Shown here piece by piece: positions 17,315 through 26,992 of a DNA stretch of 64,000 nucleotides. The position numbers and the translations under genes were made by a program. Under the pieces are notes generated by a model. That model ran no database searches. It was given only the letters and a program-made list of their open reading frames with translations, and was not told where the DNA came from. The stretch spans positions 310,001 to 374,000 of the forward strand of contig NZ_CAJGZH010000002.1 in NCBI RefSeq assembly GCF_904846075.1, given 5' to 3'. This DNA comes from Psychrobacter glacincola. Its GTDB lineage: Bacteria; Pseudomonadota; Gammaproteobacteria; Pseudomonadales; Moraxellaceae. Each line of letters opens with the position of its first letter. Positions within the stretch are counted from its first letter, which is position 1.

Positions 17315-19396
17315 TTATGCTGCTCGCGTCAGCTTATAAGTACCCGTCTCATGCAGCTCTGCTTGCCAGCCATTTTTAATGACCACGGTAGTGGTTGGCT
17401 CTTGAATGAGCGCAGGACCTATGACCACAGCGCCAGCACCGAATTTCTCCCCGTCATAGATAGGCGTATCAATCCAGTCATAGGATTGATCAAACAGCAT
17501 CTCGCGGCTACCCGTTTTAGCATGACTGATATCCCCTTTCTGCGGCACAAGGCTTGGTAGTTTTGGCTTACTGATTTTACCAATTACCGATACCTCAATG
17601 TTGACCAGCTCGACGTGACTATCACGCTCATCATAAGTATAAAGCTCACGATGGCGATGATGGAACAACTCTAAGATGGTGCTGACACTATCCGCATCGA
17701 GCTTACCATTCGGTATCAGCACGTTACATTCATGCACCTGACCAACGTAGCGCATCTCCATGGTACGTTCGATGGTGATATCTTCATCTGTAAAGCCATC
17801 TTCTAGCAGTTTTTGTACACCCTGCGCTTCAAGCTCTTGTAGCTTGGCATTGAGTGACTGCAACTCTGAATCTGGTGCAAGGATCATCATTTGTGTCGCT
17901 AAGTAGTTATACTTGATATCAGAGATAATCTGACCAAAGGCACAGAGACAGGATGCAATTTTGGGTATTAAAATAGTCCCTATTCCCATCTCTTCGGCCA
18001 GAGCAATAATATGCATGCCAGCTGCTCCGCCAGCGCAGACTAGCGCAAAGTCCCGAGGGTCATAGCCTTTTTCGATAGTAATACGGCGAATGGCATTAGA
18101 CATGTTTTGGTTAACGATAGCACTGATACCAAATGCGGCATGATCTAACTCGATGTTTAGCGGATCAGCGATGTGTGTTTGCACCGCTTGCACCGCTTTG
18201 TCTTTGTCTAAGGTCACACTACCACCTAACACCGCATTCGGCTGTAGATAGCCCAATACTAAGTTTGCGTCTGTGACGGTTGGCAAGTCACCGCCTTTAC
18301 CATAACATGCCGGCCCAGGCGTCGCGCCAGCACTCTGAGGACCGACCTCTAGCATACCAAAGGTATTAACATGTCCAATAGAGCCGCCGCCCGCCCCTAA
18401 TGTTTCTACATGAATCATAGGTACGCCAATACGATTACGTAAGAAATCAATATCACGGTTGAGGCTGGTTCTACCTGCCTTCGCCATGGTGATGTCAAAA
18501 GAAGTACCGCCCATGTCGACCGTGATAATATCGTCAATTCCAAAAGGGCTAGCAATATACAGACCCGCTTGTGGTGCAGATGCGGGGCCTGAGTTAATAG
18601 CATTTACTGCGCGCTCTCGCATGATACTACCGACAGCAAGTCCGCCATTTGACTGGAAATAACGTACGGGCTGCTCAGCGCCTAACGCCTTAAAGTAGTC
18701 GTCAATTTTATGGACATAAGATGCCATAACTGGGCTTAAATAGGCATTAACGAGGGTCGTTGAGGTACGGGTGTATTCCTTAATCTGTGGATATACGTCA
18801 CTACCGCAGCAGACGAACACCCCTGGCATATGCTGCTCAACCAGCTCTTTAGCGCGATGCTCATGCTGAGTATTACGAATAGACCAGACGAAGGAGATAG
18901 CAACTGCTTGAACGTCTTTTTCCTTAAGTACTTTGATTGCATCGAGTAAGTCTTGCTCATTTAGCGGCTCGTGTTCAGTGCCATCAGCTAAGATACGACC
19001 ACGGATAGGAAAGCGACGATCACGGGTAGCAATTTGCGGTGCTGGCGGATAGCTAGCATCATAGCGATGCCCTTCTTCTTTATGCCCTAAGCGTATCTCG
19101 ATACTGTCTTCATGGCCTGCCGTACATAATAGCCCGACCTTCACCCCTTTCATCTGAATCAAGGCGTTTAGCGCGACGGTCGTACCGTTGATGCATAGGT
19201 CGCAGGCTTGAATAATCTCTTCAATAGGACGGTCAAACTGGGTGGCGATTTGCTGTAACCCATTAGCAATGGCCAGAGTGCCATCTTCAGGGGTAGAAGG
19301 TGCTTTGAACAGATGTACATTGCCACTTCTTTCGGCCAGAACAAAATCAGTGAACGTCCCGCCAGCATCGACCCCAATACGGAAATCATTTTTCAT
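17315..19396 (-). CDS. hyuA: Hydantoinase/oxoprolinase subunit A
   Basis: 693 residues, full length for the family. Members are ATP-dependent amidohydrolases acting on hydantoins, 5-oxoproline or N-methylhydantoin, and acetone-carboxylase-like enzymes share the fold. The actin-type nucleotide-binding start GVDAGGTFTDFVL (residues 7-19) and the second phosphate loop VDMGGTSFDI are clear, with GGGSIGHVN and CAGGAAGMH further on. ATG follows AAGGATGACTT. It lies 46 bases after the B-subunit gene, which is damaged here, so the A subunit is probably without its usual partner unless another hyuB exists elsewhere. The substrate cannot be told. Confidence 0.9.
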   Translation of the reverse strand: MKNDFRIGVDAGGTFTDFVLAERSGNVHLFKAPSTPEDGTLAIANGLQQIATQFDRPIEEIIQACDLCINGTTVALNALIQMKGVKVGLLCTAGHEDSIEIRLGHKEEGHRYDASYPPAPQIATRDRRFPIRGRILADGTEHEPLNEQDLLDAIKVLKEKDVQAVAISFVWSIRNTQHEHRAKELVEQHMPGVFVCCGSDVYPQIKEYTRTSTTLVNAYLSPVMASYVHKIDDYFKALGAEQPVRYFQSNGGLAVGSIMRERAVNAINSGPASAPQAGLYIASPFGIDDIITVDMGGTSFDITMAKAGRTSLNRDIDFLRNRIGVPMIHVETLGAGGGSIGHVNTFGMLEVGPQSAGATPGPACYGKGGDLPTVTDANLVLGYLQPNAVLGGSVTLDKDKAVQAVQTHIADPLNIELDHAAFGISAIVNQNMSNAIRRITIEKGYDPRDFALVCAGGAAGMHIIALAEEMGIGTILIPKIASCLCAFGQIISDIKYNYLATQMMILAPDSELQSLNAKLQELEAQGVQKLLEDGFTDEDITIERTMEMRYVGQVHECNVLIPNGKLDADSVSTILELFHHRHRELYTYDERDSHVELVNIEVSVIGKISKPKLPSLVPQKGDISHAKTGSREMLFDQSYDWIDTPIYDGEKFGAGAVVIGPALIQEPTTTVVIKNGWQAELHETGTYKLTRAA

Positions 19397-19442
19397 AAGT
19401 CATCCTTAACTCAAATTATTTAATATCAGTTGGTATTTGGTG

Positions 19443-20421
19443 TTATGCCGTCAGCTGACGGCGTAGCGATTCAGTCTCTGCTTCATTCACTGCTAGCGTT
19501 TGTGGGTCAATAACCACCCCGTACTCAGTCTTAGCCGCTGCTACTGATATGATTCTTTCTTCTACATCTTTTAATACTGCGGGTACCGACCGTGCAAACG
19601 AGCTGCCATAGCCGCCACCGCCAGGATTGGTATTACGCGCACGATCACCCGGTTGTATTTCAGTCATTATGTTTTTCTTATGAAGATCAGTGACGCCATC
19701 CTTATGAATAATCTCCAAGCGCCCTAACTTCAGCTCAGGTGATATTTGTTCTGCGCCAGCAGCCCCCATCGTCGGATGCTCACGGCCTTCACCAAATGCT
19801 ACGACAGTCATCTCATGACCTAACGGCTCAACTTCCCATACCGTGCCGCAACCACCACGATATTCACCAGCACCGCCACTATCTTCTGCCAAGCCATACT
19901 TATGAATCAAGATAGGATATTGATACTCTAATAGCTCGATATCACCAGAGCTTAACGCACCGAAGCAGCATAAAGGACCGCAAGCATGCCAGCCATCCAT
20001 TTGCTGAGTTGCGCCAGCACCAGAGATAATCGAAGCTAGAATCATAGTGACATATTGTTCCCCTGTTTTCGGATCAATACCTGAGATGTTGATACCAGAC
20101 GCATGACCCCAAGAAGCAATGACCCGATCTGGCGCGGCATCTTCAAAAGCCATACGTACGGCATCGGTTAAGGTTTCCATCGGTGTGGTGGTACAATTCA
20201 CATGAGGGGCGGGTTCTTTGGCATTACACAGTGTGCCATGCTCGCCCAAGTCTACCGTGACACAGCGGTATAAACCTTCGTTGTACGGTGGGTCTACTTG
20301 GGCAAACATCATCAGCCCTAGCAGGACACCAGACATCGAGTTGCCTGCATAGGAGTTAATGAAGTAAGGGACTTGCGGCGGACAAAGTAATAGGATCAAT
20401 TGAAGTGTGAGCTTTGCTCAT
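19443..20421 (-). pseudogene. hyuB: Hydantoinase subunit B, internally deleted
   Basis: The B subunits are about 520-580 residues; here only the last ~310 remain (NSYAGNSMSGVLLGLM to the C-terminus, with WEVEPLGHEMTVV and NTNPGGGGYG). Upstream, an ATG at 20421 preceded by GGGAG starts MSKAHTSIDPITLS, which is the authentic N-terminus of HyuB proteins. It then runs directly, in a different frame, into the middle of the gene near CCGCAAGTCCCTTAC. Some 200-250 codons have therefore been deleted with a frame change. The 318-codon open frame that remains has no sensible start of its own. Confidence 0.88.
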
Positions 20422-20838
20422 GTGAGACTCCCTGTCTAGAAATTTATATCAGAAGATATGAGTGGCTCTGTAAAATATAGCGCCCAATGTGGCCGTCAAT
20501 ACTTAACAATTACACTCATTCTTTGTCTGGTCGTCATCTATCCTAATGACGAAGCTTTTTTACTATAGCGAGGTTGTTAGCAAATAGATTGACTGACAGT
20601 GCAGAGTTTTTGACTGTGAGTGCACACCTGTATGAATAAGTCTTGTGATTTCAGCTTTTGGAGAGAATGTTAACAATAAAGAGCGTTTGCAATAAAAAAG
20701 ACAATGCATCGGTTATGATGCACTGCCCTATGAATTTACGTCTTTGACTATGTATTAGTTTAGTTTTGAGTTTACAGCCACACTTAAGCGTATTAAATGT
20801 CTGACATCAAGAAAAATGCCGTCGTCAATAATACAGTC
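20422..20838. other. Gene-free spacer, hyuB to peroxiredoxin-like gene
   Basis: 417 bases with no supported gene. It should contain the promoter of the hyuB-hyuA unit. I see no convincing operator or terminator. Confidence 0.5.
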
Positions 20839-21387
20839 TTAAGCATAATCGTGTGTACCACGAATAGGATAGTTGTTTTCTGGATTTCTGATAAAGGCCA
20901 GACCATTTGCTAAAGCTTCCAGCTCAGGTCTAGTAAAAGGAGCGTTGGAGATATCTACAATCTGAATATCCCCTTCTGTATTGATAACAAACAAGCCGGG
21001 CTCTGCAAATGGATGATCTGTTTCTTTCTCTGAACGTGGGTTGGAGATATAAAGACCCAGCATTTTCATTTGTTCAACGGTCAGATCATAGGCAATAGGA
21101 AAACTTACATTTATTTTTTCCAAATGACTTTTTACCTGCTCTTTGCTGTCACCTGAAACAGCGATGACGTCGACACCCGTTTCATTAAATGCTGATTTTA
21201 ATGTTTCTAACTGATTGAGGTATTTGGTACAAATTGGACAGTGTTGACCTCGGTAAACAACAACCATTTTCCAGTCATGACCATTTTCGGGATTGCCTAA
21301 TAGCGTCATGTCACCATTATAAGTGGGTACTTTGATATTGGGGAATGTTGCACCAGCAATGATTTTTGGGTTGTAGTTTGCTTGCAT
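20839..21387 (-). CDS. Peroxiredoxin-like (AhpC/TSA) protein
   Basis: 182 residues with a thioredoxin fold. The active-site region VVVYRGQHCPICTKYL has cysteines at 50 and 53 in a CPIC arrangement, where 2-Cys peroxiredoxins have PxxxTxxC. It belongs to the AhpC/TSA family members that contain a CxxC, and no other cysteine is available as a distant resolving residue. It would reduce peroxides or act as a thiol oxidoreductase in the cytosol. ATG at 21387 is chosen for the AAGGAT placed 6 bases before it over the TTG at 21414. It stands alone. Confidence 0.8.
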   Translation of the reverse strand: MQANYNPKIIAGATFPNIKVPTYNGDMTLLGNPENGHDWKMVVVYRGQHCPICTKYLNQLETLKSAFNETGVDVIAVSGDSKEQVKSHLEKINVSFPIAYDLTVEQMKMLGLYISNPRSEKETDHPFAEPGLFVINTEGDIQIVDISNAPFTRPELEALANGLAFIRNPENNYPIRGTHDYA

Positions 21388-21473
21388 TGTTTTATCCTTA
21401 TAGTTTTGAGTCAAAAATATTTCATATCAAATTTGAGTGTTTGCTCAATTTGGTATGTATTGATACTACAAGT

Positions 21474-21502
21474 AAAAAGCCGACAGTGAAGTCGACTTTT
21501 TG
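21474..21502 (-). terminator. Terminator after DUF819 gene
   Basis: AAAAAGCCGAC (21474-21484) and GTCGACTTTTT (21491-21501) form an 11-bp stem with one mismatch. On the minus strand it ends in T5. Confidence 0.65.
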
Positions 21503-21686
21503 TTATTAAATTGGTATAGATTGAAAGTTTTTCTCTCTGTAGATATATGATTGGTCAACATAGTTGTTTATCAACCAATACTAACCAGTCCGACTCATAT
21601 GAATATGATGGCGATTCACAGCGCTGGCTAGTTAGCGTTATGACAGAAGCGTCTGGCGTTACCAATGCTGAGCATTATATTCGCGC

Positions 21687-22931
21687 TCACCCTACTACTA
21701 AGCGCATCAATTGGGTACTAATATAGCCACCGAAAGTGCCTACCGCATAACCGAGAATACCCAAAAATACCCCAACTGGCGCGAGTGATGGGTGAAACGC
21801 TGTTGCGACAATGGGTGCCGATGATGCACCACCAGTATTGGCGTTAGAACCAACTGCTAAAAAGAAAAATGGCGCACGAATTATCCTAGCCACAGCAAAG
21901 ATAATGACAACGTGAATGCTCATCCATAATAAACCAATAAGTAACAATCGCCATTGCGAAACGATACCCGCAAGATTGATTTGCATACCAATAGCAGCAA
22001 TCAAGATGAAGATGAATACCGTACCAATTTTGGAAGCGCCCACATGGTCGAGCCTACGAATCTTGGTAAAGGAAAAAATTACCCCTATCAAGGTTATAAT
22101 CACAACCATCCAAAAGAATGAGCTGGCAAAGCTATATTGTACTGCCCAGCTATAGGGCGCAAAAAACCCTGCAATTTGCCCACCAACAAAGTGTGCGACA
22201 CCCACCATAGCAAAGCATAAGCCAAACATCACCATCAAGTCATTTAAAGTTGCTGGACGAGCATTGTCACGCTCATAATTCTCAACCGCCTTAATCACTT
22301 TATCAATACTACTGGTATCTGCCCTCAATAGCCGATCTATCTTATCGCTATGCTTCGCCAATACCAAGATAGCCAATAACCATAATGAAGCATTGGTGGT
22401 ATCGACCAAAATCATCATCCCAAATAAATCATCACTGACGCCAAATAGCTCCTTCATCGCCGCTTGGTTTGCCGCGCCGCCGATCCAACTACCCGCCACC
22501 GCCGAAAACCCACGCCATAGCGTATCACCCGTGAACATCTCAGGCGATACCCATTTAGCAACACCCAAGCTGATTGGGCCACTAATAATAATAGCGATAC
22601 TGGCAGCGAAGAACATCGCGATAGCTTTCCAACCTAAGCCCAGTATTTTAGGTACATCCATTGACAAGGTCATTAACAGCAAACTTGCTGGCAACAGATA
22701 CGTGGCAGTAAAGCCATAAATCTGTGAGCCAATACCGTCAGCAAAAACACCTAAACTGTTTAGCGTCGCAGGGATAAAGCAGCACAGCACGATACCCGGT
22801 AATACCGCATAAAAGCGCTGCCAAAATTTACCGGGTAATCCTTGAGTATAAAAAACCAAGCCGATAATGGCCATAATGATGCCAAAAGCCAATGGCAGGC
22901 TATCAATAGTTAAATGAGAAATATCGGGCAT
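21687..22931 (-). CDS. DUF819-family inner-membrane protein
   Basis: 414 residues with about 10-11 membrane segments from LAFGIIMAIIGLVFYTQGLPG to the C-terminus. Conserved DUF819 (YjcL-like) features are GSWIGGAANQAAMKE, in the middle, and FLAVGSNANTGGASSAPIVAT near residue 365. The Asn-Gly-Gly rich loops on both halves suggest an inverted-repeat transporter fold, but the substrate is unknown. Start ATG at 22931 follows GGAGCTATTTG and is preferred to 22949. A terminator lies on both sides, so it is monocistronic. Confidence 0.88.
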   Translation of the reverse strand: MPDISHLTIDSLPLAFGIIMAIIGLVFYTQGLPGKFWQRFYAVLPGIVLCCFIPATLNSLGVFADGIGSQIYGFTATYLLPASLLLMTLSMDVPKILGLGWKAIAMFFAASIAIIISGPISLGVAKWVSPEMFTGDTLWRGFSAVAGSWIGGAANQAAMKELFGVSDDLFGMMILVDTTNASLWLLAILVLAKHSDKIDRLLRADTSSIDKVIKAVENYERDNARPATLNDLMVMFGLCFAMVGVAHFVGGQIAGFFAPYSWAVQYSFASSFFWMVVIITLIGVIFSFTKIRRLDHVGASKIGTVFIFILIAAIGMQINLAGIVSQWRLLLIGLLWMSIHVVIIFAVARIIRAPFFFLAVGSNANTGGASSAPIVATAFHPSLAPVGVFLGILGYAVGTFGGYISTQLMRLVVG

Positions 22932-23017
22932 CAAATAGCTCCGCAGCACACGATGAATAAAAGCTTGTTAGTATAGACAAGGCGAAAAAAACGCGCAAGC
23001 AGCGATCGAATAAACAC

Positions 23018-23050
23018 AAAAAAGCCAGATAACAAGTATCTGGCTTTTTT
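23018..23050. terminator. Terminator of the DEAD-box helicase gene
   Basis: A 14-bp perfect stem (AAAAAAGCCAGATA at 23018-23031 with 23037-23050), loop ACAAG, with T6 at one side and A6 at the other. Confidence 0.88.
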
Positions 23051-23107
23051 AGTGCTATCTTTAGGCGATCAAGTAATTAATAACTTTAATCACCAAATAT
23101 AACAGTA

Positions 23108-24775
23108 TTACGAGTTGTTACCACGGTTGCCGCCGTTTGGACGACCTTGACCACGGCTGTCAGAACGACCTGCTGGGCGACCTTGGCTGCCACTTGGACG
23201 ACCACGACCTGTTGCAGCACGCTCACCACGTGGAACGCCAGTGCTATCGCCGCGGCTAGGAGCACCAGTGCGCTTGCCTTGATACGGCTTGCCACCTGAA
23301 CGCTCATTTGGCTTACCAGATGAATCACGTGGCTTACCTTGATAACCGCTGTCATTGCTTGCGCGTTGACCAGTTGAGGCGCTATCGCTTGAACGACCGC
23401 GAGCATTAGCAGGATTACCTTGATAACCACCGCTCGAGCGACCACGGCCTTGACCATTGCCACCGCCGCCGTTAGAGCGACCACGACCACGGCCACGACC
23501 ATTACCTTTGTTTTCGCTAGGTACATAAGTCTTCTTAGGTTCCATACCTTCGATGATACATACTTCCATTTTGCGATCTAAATAACGGTTGATCGCGTTT
23601 AGCTGTGGACGATCATCCATGCTACATAAGCTGATAGCGATACCAGTACGGCCAGCACGACCACAACGACCGATACGATGGACGTAATCTTCAGTTTGGC
23701 GCGGTAAATCATAGTTGATGACGTGCGAGATTGCTGGGATGTCTAGACCACGAGCAGCAACGTCAGTCGCTACTAGGATTTTTACTTTACCATTACGCAA
23801 GTCTTGAACGATACGGTTACGCTTGCTTTGTGGCAAATCACCATGTAGGAAGCTTGCTTTATGACCCGCTTCTTGTAGCTGTTTGGCCAGTTTTTCAGTA
23901 CTACGTTTGGTAGCAGCAAAGATAATGATCTGTTCCATATCTTGCTGGCAAACGATTTTATCAAGCAAACGGTTTTTGTGATCAAAATCATCACAGTAGT
24001 ACACTTTTTCTTCGATGTGTGCAGATTCTACTTTGATTGATACACGCTCAGGGTTCTTAGTGAAGCTGGCAGCGATTTTACCTACTGGGCCATCCCAAGT
24101 TGCAGAACACATAATCGTTTGACGATCAATTGGTGCGGCACGAAGGATGTCACTGATGTCATCAGCAAAACCCATGTCTAGCATACGGTCAGCTTCATCA
24201 AGTACCAAAATTTCTAGGCTTGATAAATCAACACGACCAGCATTGATATGGTCAAGTAGACGACCTGGGGTCGCAACGATAACTTGAACGCCTTTTTTCA
24301 ATGCAGTGATCTGACCATTGTATGGTGCGCCGCCAACCAAAGGTACGCAGAATAGACCACGCATGTCTTTAGAATAAGTACGTACGCTGTCATGTACTTG
24401 CTGAGCAAGTTCACGCGTTGGCGTTAAGATAAGAGCTTTAGTTAGTTTGTCAAAGCTAGTGGCACGGCTTAAACGATCAAGTACAGGGATAACGAATGCC
24501 GCAGTTTTACCACTACCGGTTTGCGCAGACAATAACAAGTCGCGGCCCGCTAGTGCAAAAGGAATGGCTTGTGCTTGAATAGGTGTTGGATTGGTATAAC
24601 CACTGCGATCAAGCGCGGTCAAAATCGGCTTGGCAATGTCTAGTTCAGCAAAGGTAATTTGATCTTCATCAGTCGCGTCAGTAGTAGCCGCTTGATTATT
24701 AGTATCAGTATTTGGAGTGTCAGTGTTTTCGATGATGCCGTTTTCAGCGGCGATTGCAGATAAAATATCAGTCAT
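23108..24775 (-). CDS. DEAD-box ATP-dependent RNA helicase
   Basis: 555 residues. Canonical motifs occur in order: Q-motif TPIQAQAIPFAL, motif I AQTGSGKT, Ia PTRELAQQ, II LDEADRMLDMGF, III SAT, VARGLDIP, and VI HRIGRCGRAG. After residue ~420 comes an arginine-glycine rich, disordered tail (GNGRGRGRGRSNGGG and similar GR/RGG repeats to the end), which adds RNA binding. It resembles RhlE/CsdA-type helicases used in ribosome assembly and cold growth. A 580-base spacer precedes it and may hold a long leader as cold-shock genes have. Reading the opposite frames of the GR-rich tail gives spurious open frames. Confidence 0.93.
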   Translation of the reverse strand: MTDILSAIAAENGIIENTDTPNTDTNNQAATTDATDEDQITFAELDIAKPILTALDRSGYTNPTPIQAQAIPFALAGRDLLLSAQTGSGKTAAFVIPVLDRLSRATSFDKLTKALILTPTRELAQQVHDSVRTYSKDMRGLFCVPLVGGAPYNGQITALKKGVQVIVATPGRLLDHINAGRVDLSSLEILVLDEADRMLDMGFADDISDILRAAPIDRQTIMCSATWDGPVGKIAASFTKNPERVSIKVESAHIEEKVYYCDDFDHKNRLLDKIVCQQDMEQIIIFAATKRSTEKLAKQLQEAGHKASFLHGDLPQSKRNRIVQDLRNGKVKILVATDVAARGLDIPAISHVINYDLPRQTEDYVHRIGRCGRAGRTGIAISLCSMDDRPQLNAINRYLDRKMEVCIIEGMEPKKTYVPSENKGNGRGRGRGRSNGGGGNGQGRGRSSGGYQGNPANARGRSSDSASTGQRASNDSGYQGKPRDSSGKPNERSGGKPYQGKRTGAPSRGDSTGVPRGERAATGRGRPSGSQGRPAGRSDSRGQGRPNGGNRGNNS

Positions 24776-25358
24776 GAGAATCCTTGGTAAGTATAAGTTG
24801 CTGTAAATTCAGCAAGCTTGATGCATACCACTGATAACCGTTCACCACGCTGCCTTTATTAAAGAATTACCGGACCACATGTAAGTGTCGATAATCAGAA
24901 GCCAAGCCAATAAAGCTTAGAGCCCCTACAATAAATGCGTTCGTGCTGTCTGACGTATTTTGGTGGTAGTGCCGAGTGTCTCATCCTTGTTTGATATAAG
25001 CGTATTATTAATGCTTTGTCCAAAGCAAATAATCGCGAATAACAACCAATTTAAACCATATTTATGGTTCGGTAGATAAGATATGAGTCAAAAATAACTG
25101 CTATTTTCATGACAGGTTATTCAAGTACACAAAATCATCGGCAACAATTACTTATGGTCATCCTAGACCCAAAATCGCAGGCGATGTTATCAATCTCATA
25201 ATTCACGAAAGCCTAAGCTAACGTGGCGACGCAGTATAGCACAATAAAATATTATATGTAGCTATTTATTAAATCTCTCGGTAAATAAAGCAAATTTTCT
25301 TATAGATGTACGCATTCAATATGCTGAGTAATAAGACAATCAGCAGTATTATTGGCGG
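24776..25358. other. Long gene-free leader upstream of the helicase
   Basis: 583 bases between the helicase start and the end of the DUF1176 gene. No coding frame is convincing. Cold-induced helicase and cspA-like genes often carry long structured leaders, so a temperature-responsive 5' UTR is possible. I could not fold it. Confidence 0.4.
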
Positions 25359-26441
25359 CTATCGTACCATTTTAACTTCGGTGACATACGTCGGCAGCTG
25401 CCACGCACCGCCCGCTTCAATCATACGGCAAAGCCCTGTGGTACTTTCATGGCTTTTTTCAAATGCCTTACCTGTCCATACCCAATCAGTCTTGGTTAAA
25501 CAATCACCGATGCCGCGACCTTTTTGTACGGAAGTGATTTTACCCTTATCATAGCCAGTGGCGTTGGTGGTTACCAATGTCGGTTTATAAGGTTTACTGT
25601 CATTGATGACCCAGATGCCTGCACCAGTATTATAAGCGCCCGTCCAGCAATCGTGTTGTGCCAAGAGCTGTGAGCCATTCAGTCGGCTCACACGCCATGG
25701 TGATTTGTCTGATAGATTGGGACAGTCACTATCCGCATCTTTCATCGTACTTTTCATCAGCGCCGCTAGCTGCGACGATTTCATCACAAACTTTTTATTG
25801 TCGCTAGCGACGGCTTTCGGATTGGGCGCTACAAAGCGAAGTTTTGGTGCAGGTTTAGATGGCAATACAGTGCTATTTGATTTGGCGGCACCATCAGTAT
25901 TGATAAAGGCAGATGATGTCCCTACTCGACCTTGGGCTTCATCTGCTTTGAGCATGACGGCGCTAGCCCCTTTATCAGACAGTTGCCAGCGTGAGTTACG
26001 TAGCACTAGCTCAATTTTGCTTGACTTAGTCAGTGCTTCTAGTAGCGCTGTGACTTGTGTTGGGGTCAGATCAGCATTACCTGCTGCAGTTGAAAAAGGC
26101 TTGGTTTCGCCATAGTCTCTACCATTGATGAACAATGATATACGATGACGATTACCAAGTTGCATCAAGGCTTTAGATGAGCTTTCTTTAGCACCGCCCA
26201 GCTTTACCTTGCCATCCACACCAGCATTTGCACCTGCACGGCGTATGAGCAATACCGATATAGGAAATTCGCTATTGTTTTCTGCTTGATAGCCTGCCAG
26301 CCGGCACGTACGGGTATTGTCGCAGACTACCTGCCAGTCTTGATTGGTAAATTCAACGCCATTGCTGGCCATCGTCGCTGTACTAAATAAAGCTGCGCTG
26401 ATAGCAGCAAACATAGGTAATCGTATTTTATTTTTTATCAT
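25359..26441 (-). CDS. DUF1176 family periplasmic protein
   Basis: About 360 residues from the Met at 26441, which begins a signal peptide (MIKNKIRLPMFAAISAALF, cleavage near MAS-NG). A frame open from 26636 would add 65 N-terminal residues ahead of this signal, which is implausible, though the ribosome site at 26441 is weak. The mature part starts with the DUF1176 pattern FTNQDWQVVCDNTRTCRLAGY and continues through FLINGRDYGE, MKDADSDCPNLS, and HDCWTGAYNTGAGIWVIND to CRMIEAGGAW. Cysteines are plentiful and suit the periplasm. Function unknown. Confidence 0.8.
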   Translation of the reverse strand: MIKNKIRLPMFAAISAALFSTATMASNGVEFTNQDWQVVCDNTRTCRLAGYQAENNSEFPISVLLIRRAGANAGVDGKVKLGGAKESSSKALMQLGNRHRISLFINGRDYGETKPFSTAAGNADLTPTQVTALLEALTKSSKIELVLRNSRWQLSDKGASAVMLKADEAQGRVGTSSAFINTDGAAKSNSTVLPSKPAPKLRFVAPNPKAVASDNKKFVMKSSQLAALMKSTMKDADSDCPNLSDKSPWRVSRLNGSQLLAQHDCWTGAYNTGAGIWVINDSKPYKPTLVTTNATGYDKGKITSVQKGRGIGDCLTKTDWVWTGKAFEKSHESTTGLCRMIEAGGAWQLPTYVTEVKMVR

Positions 26442-26992
26442 CAATAAGAGTATCTTTTTTATTTTTTTAGGATGGGTGGTTAAGTTGGCTTTGTATTGCA
26501 ATATTGAGTATCGATCAGCATCTATCTGTTGATCGTTATGAATGGCGCTGAGCTTAGTATTAATAACTTTTAATTCGCTAGCCATCGCCTGTCGTGAGAA
26601 GTTGATCCGTTTACGGTTATCATCCTTCATAATCATTATCCATCAATATAGTCAAACTTATTTCAATCAAATATGCTGTCTGATTTACTCAGTCTATTAT
26701 AATAAGTGGCTCTATTCGCCTTGCTGGTATCCCAATAATATTAAACCAATCAAATAAGCACTATAAATACCCGCTCATTAAGGTGTTATATGCTTGAGGT
26801 ACTCAAGCTATCTTAACGTACTAAGGTTTCTATCTGTTGTACTAATGTATCATTGTGTAAACAGGTAAGTATATCTCTATTTTAATATAACCATATATGA
26901 ATATAGAATAGCAAGATGTCGGATAAAATCAAGGCTGATAAGCAAATAGCCTATCAGCCTTGATTTTATCAATGCGTCTGTTATCGATAGGT
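26442..26992. other. Spacer before YghU gene
   Basis: 551 bases, including the hairpin listed next. The frame continuing upstream from DUF1176 to 26636 is not considered translated. I see no further gene. Confidence 0.4.
26923..26971. terminator. Terminator of the yghU gene
   Basis: A perfect 19-bp stem (26923-26941 with 26953-26971), GATAAAATCAAGGCTGATA and its complement, 22 bases beyond the yghU stop. Confidence 0.85.

Noticed and set aside
23086..23526. 146-codon open frame in the helicase tail on the same strand
   Set aside because: It is a low-complexity alternative frame of the GR-rich repeats.
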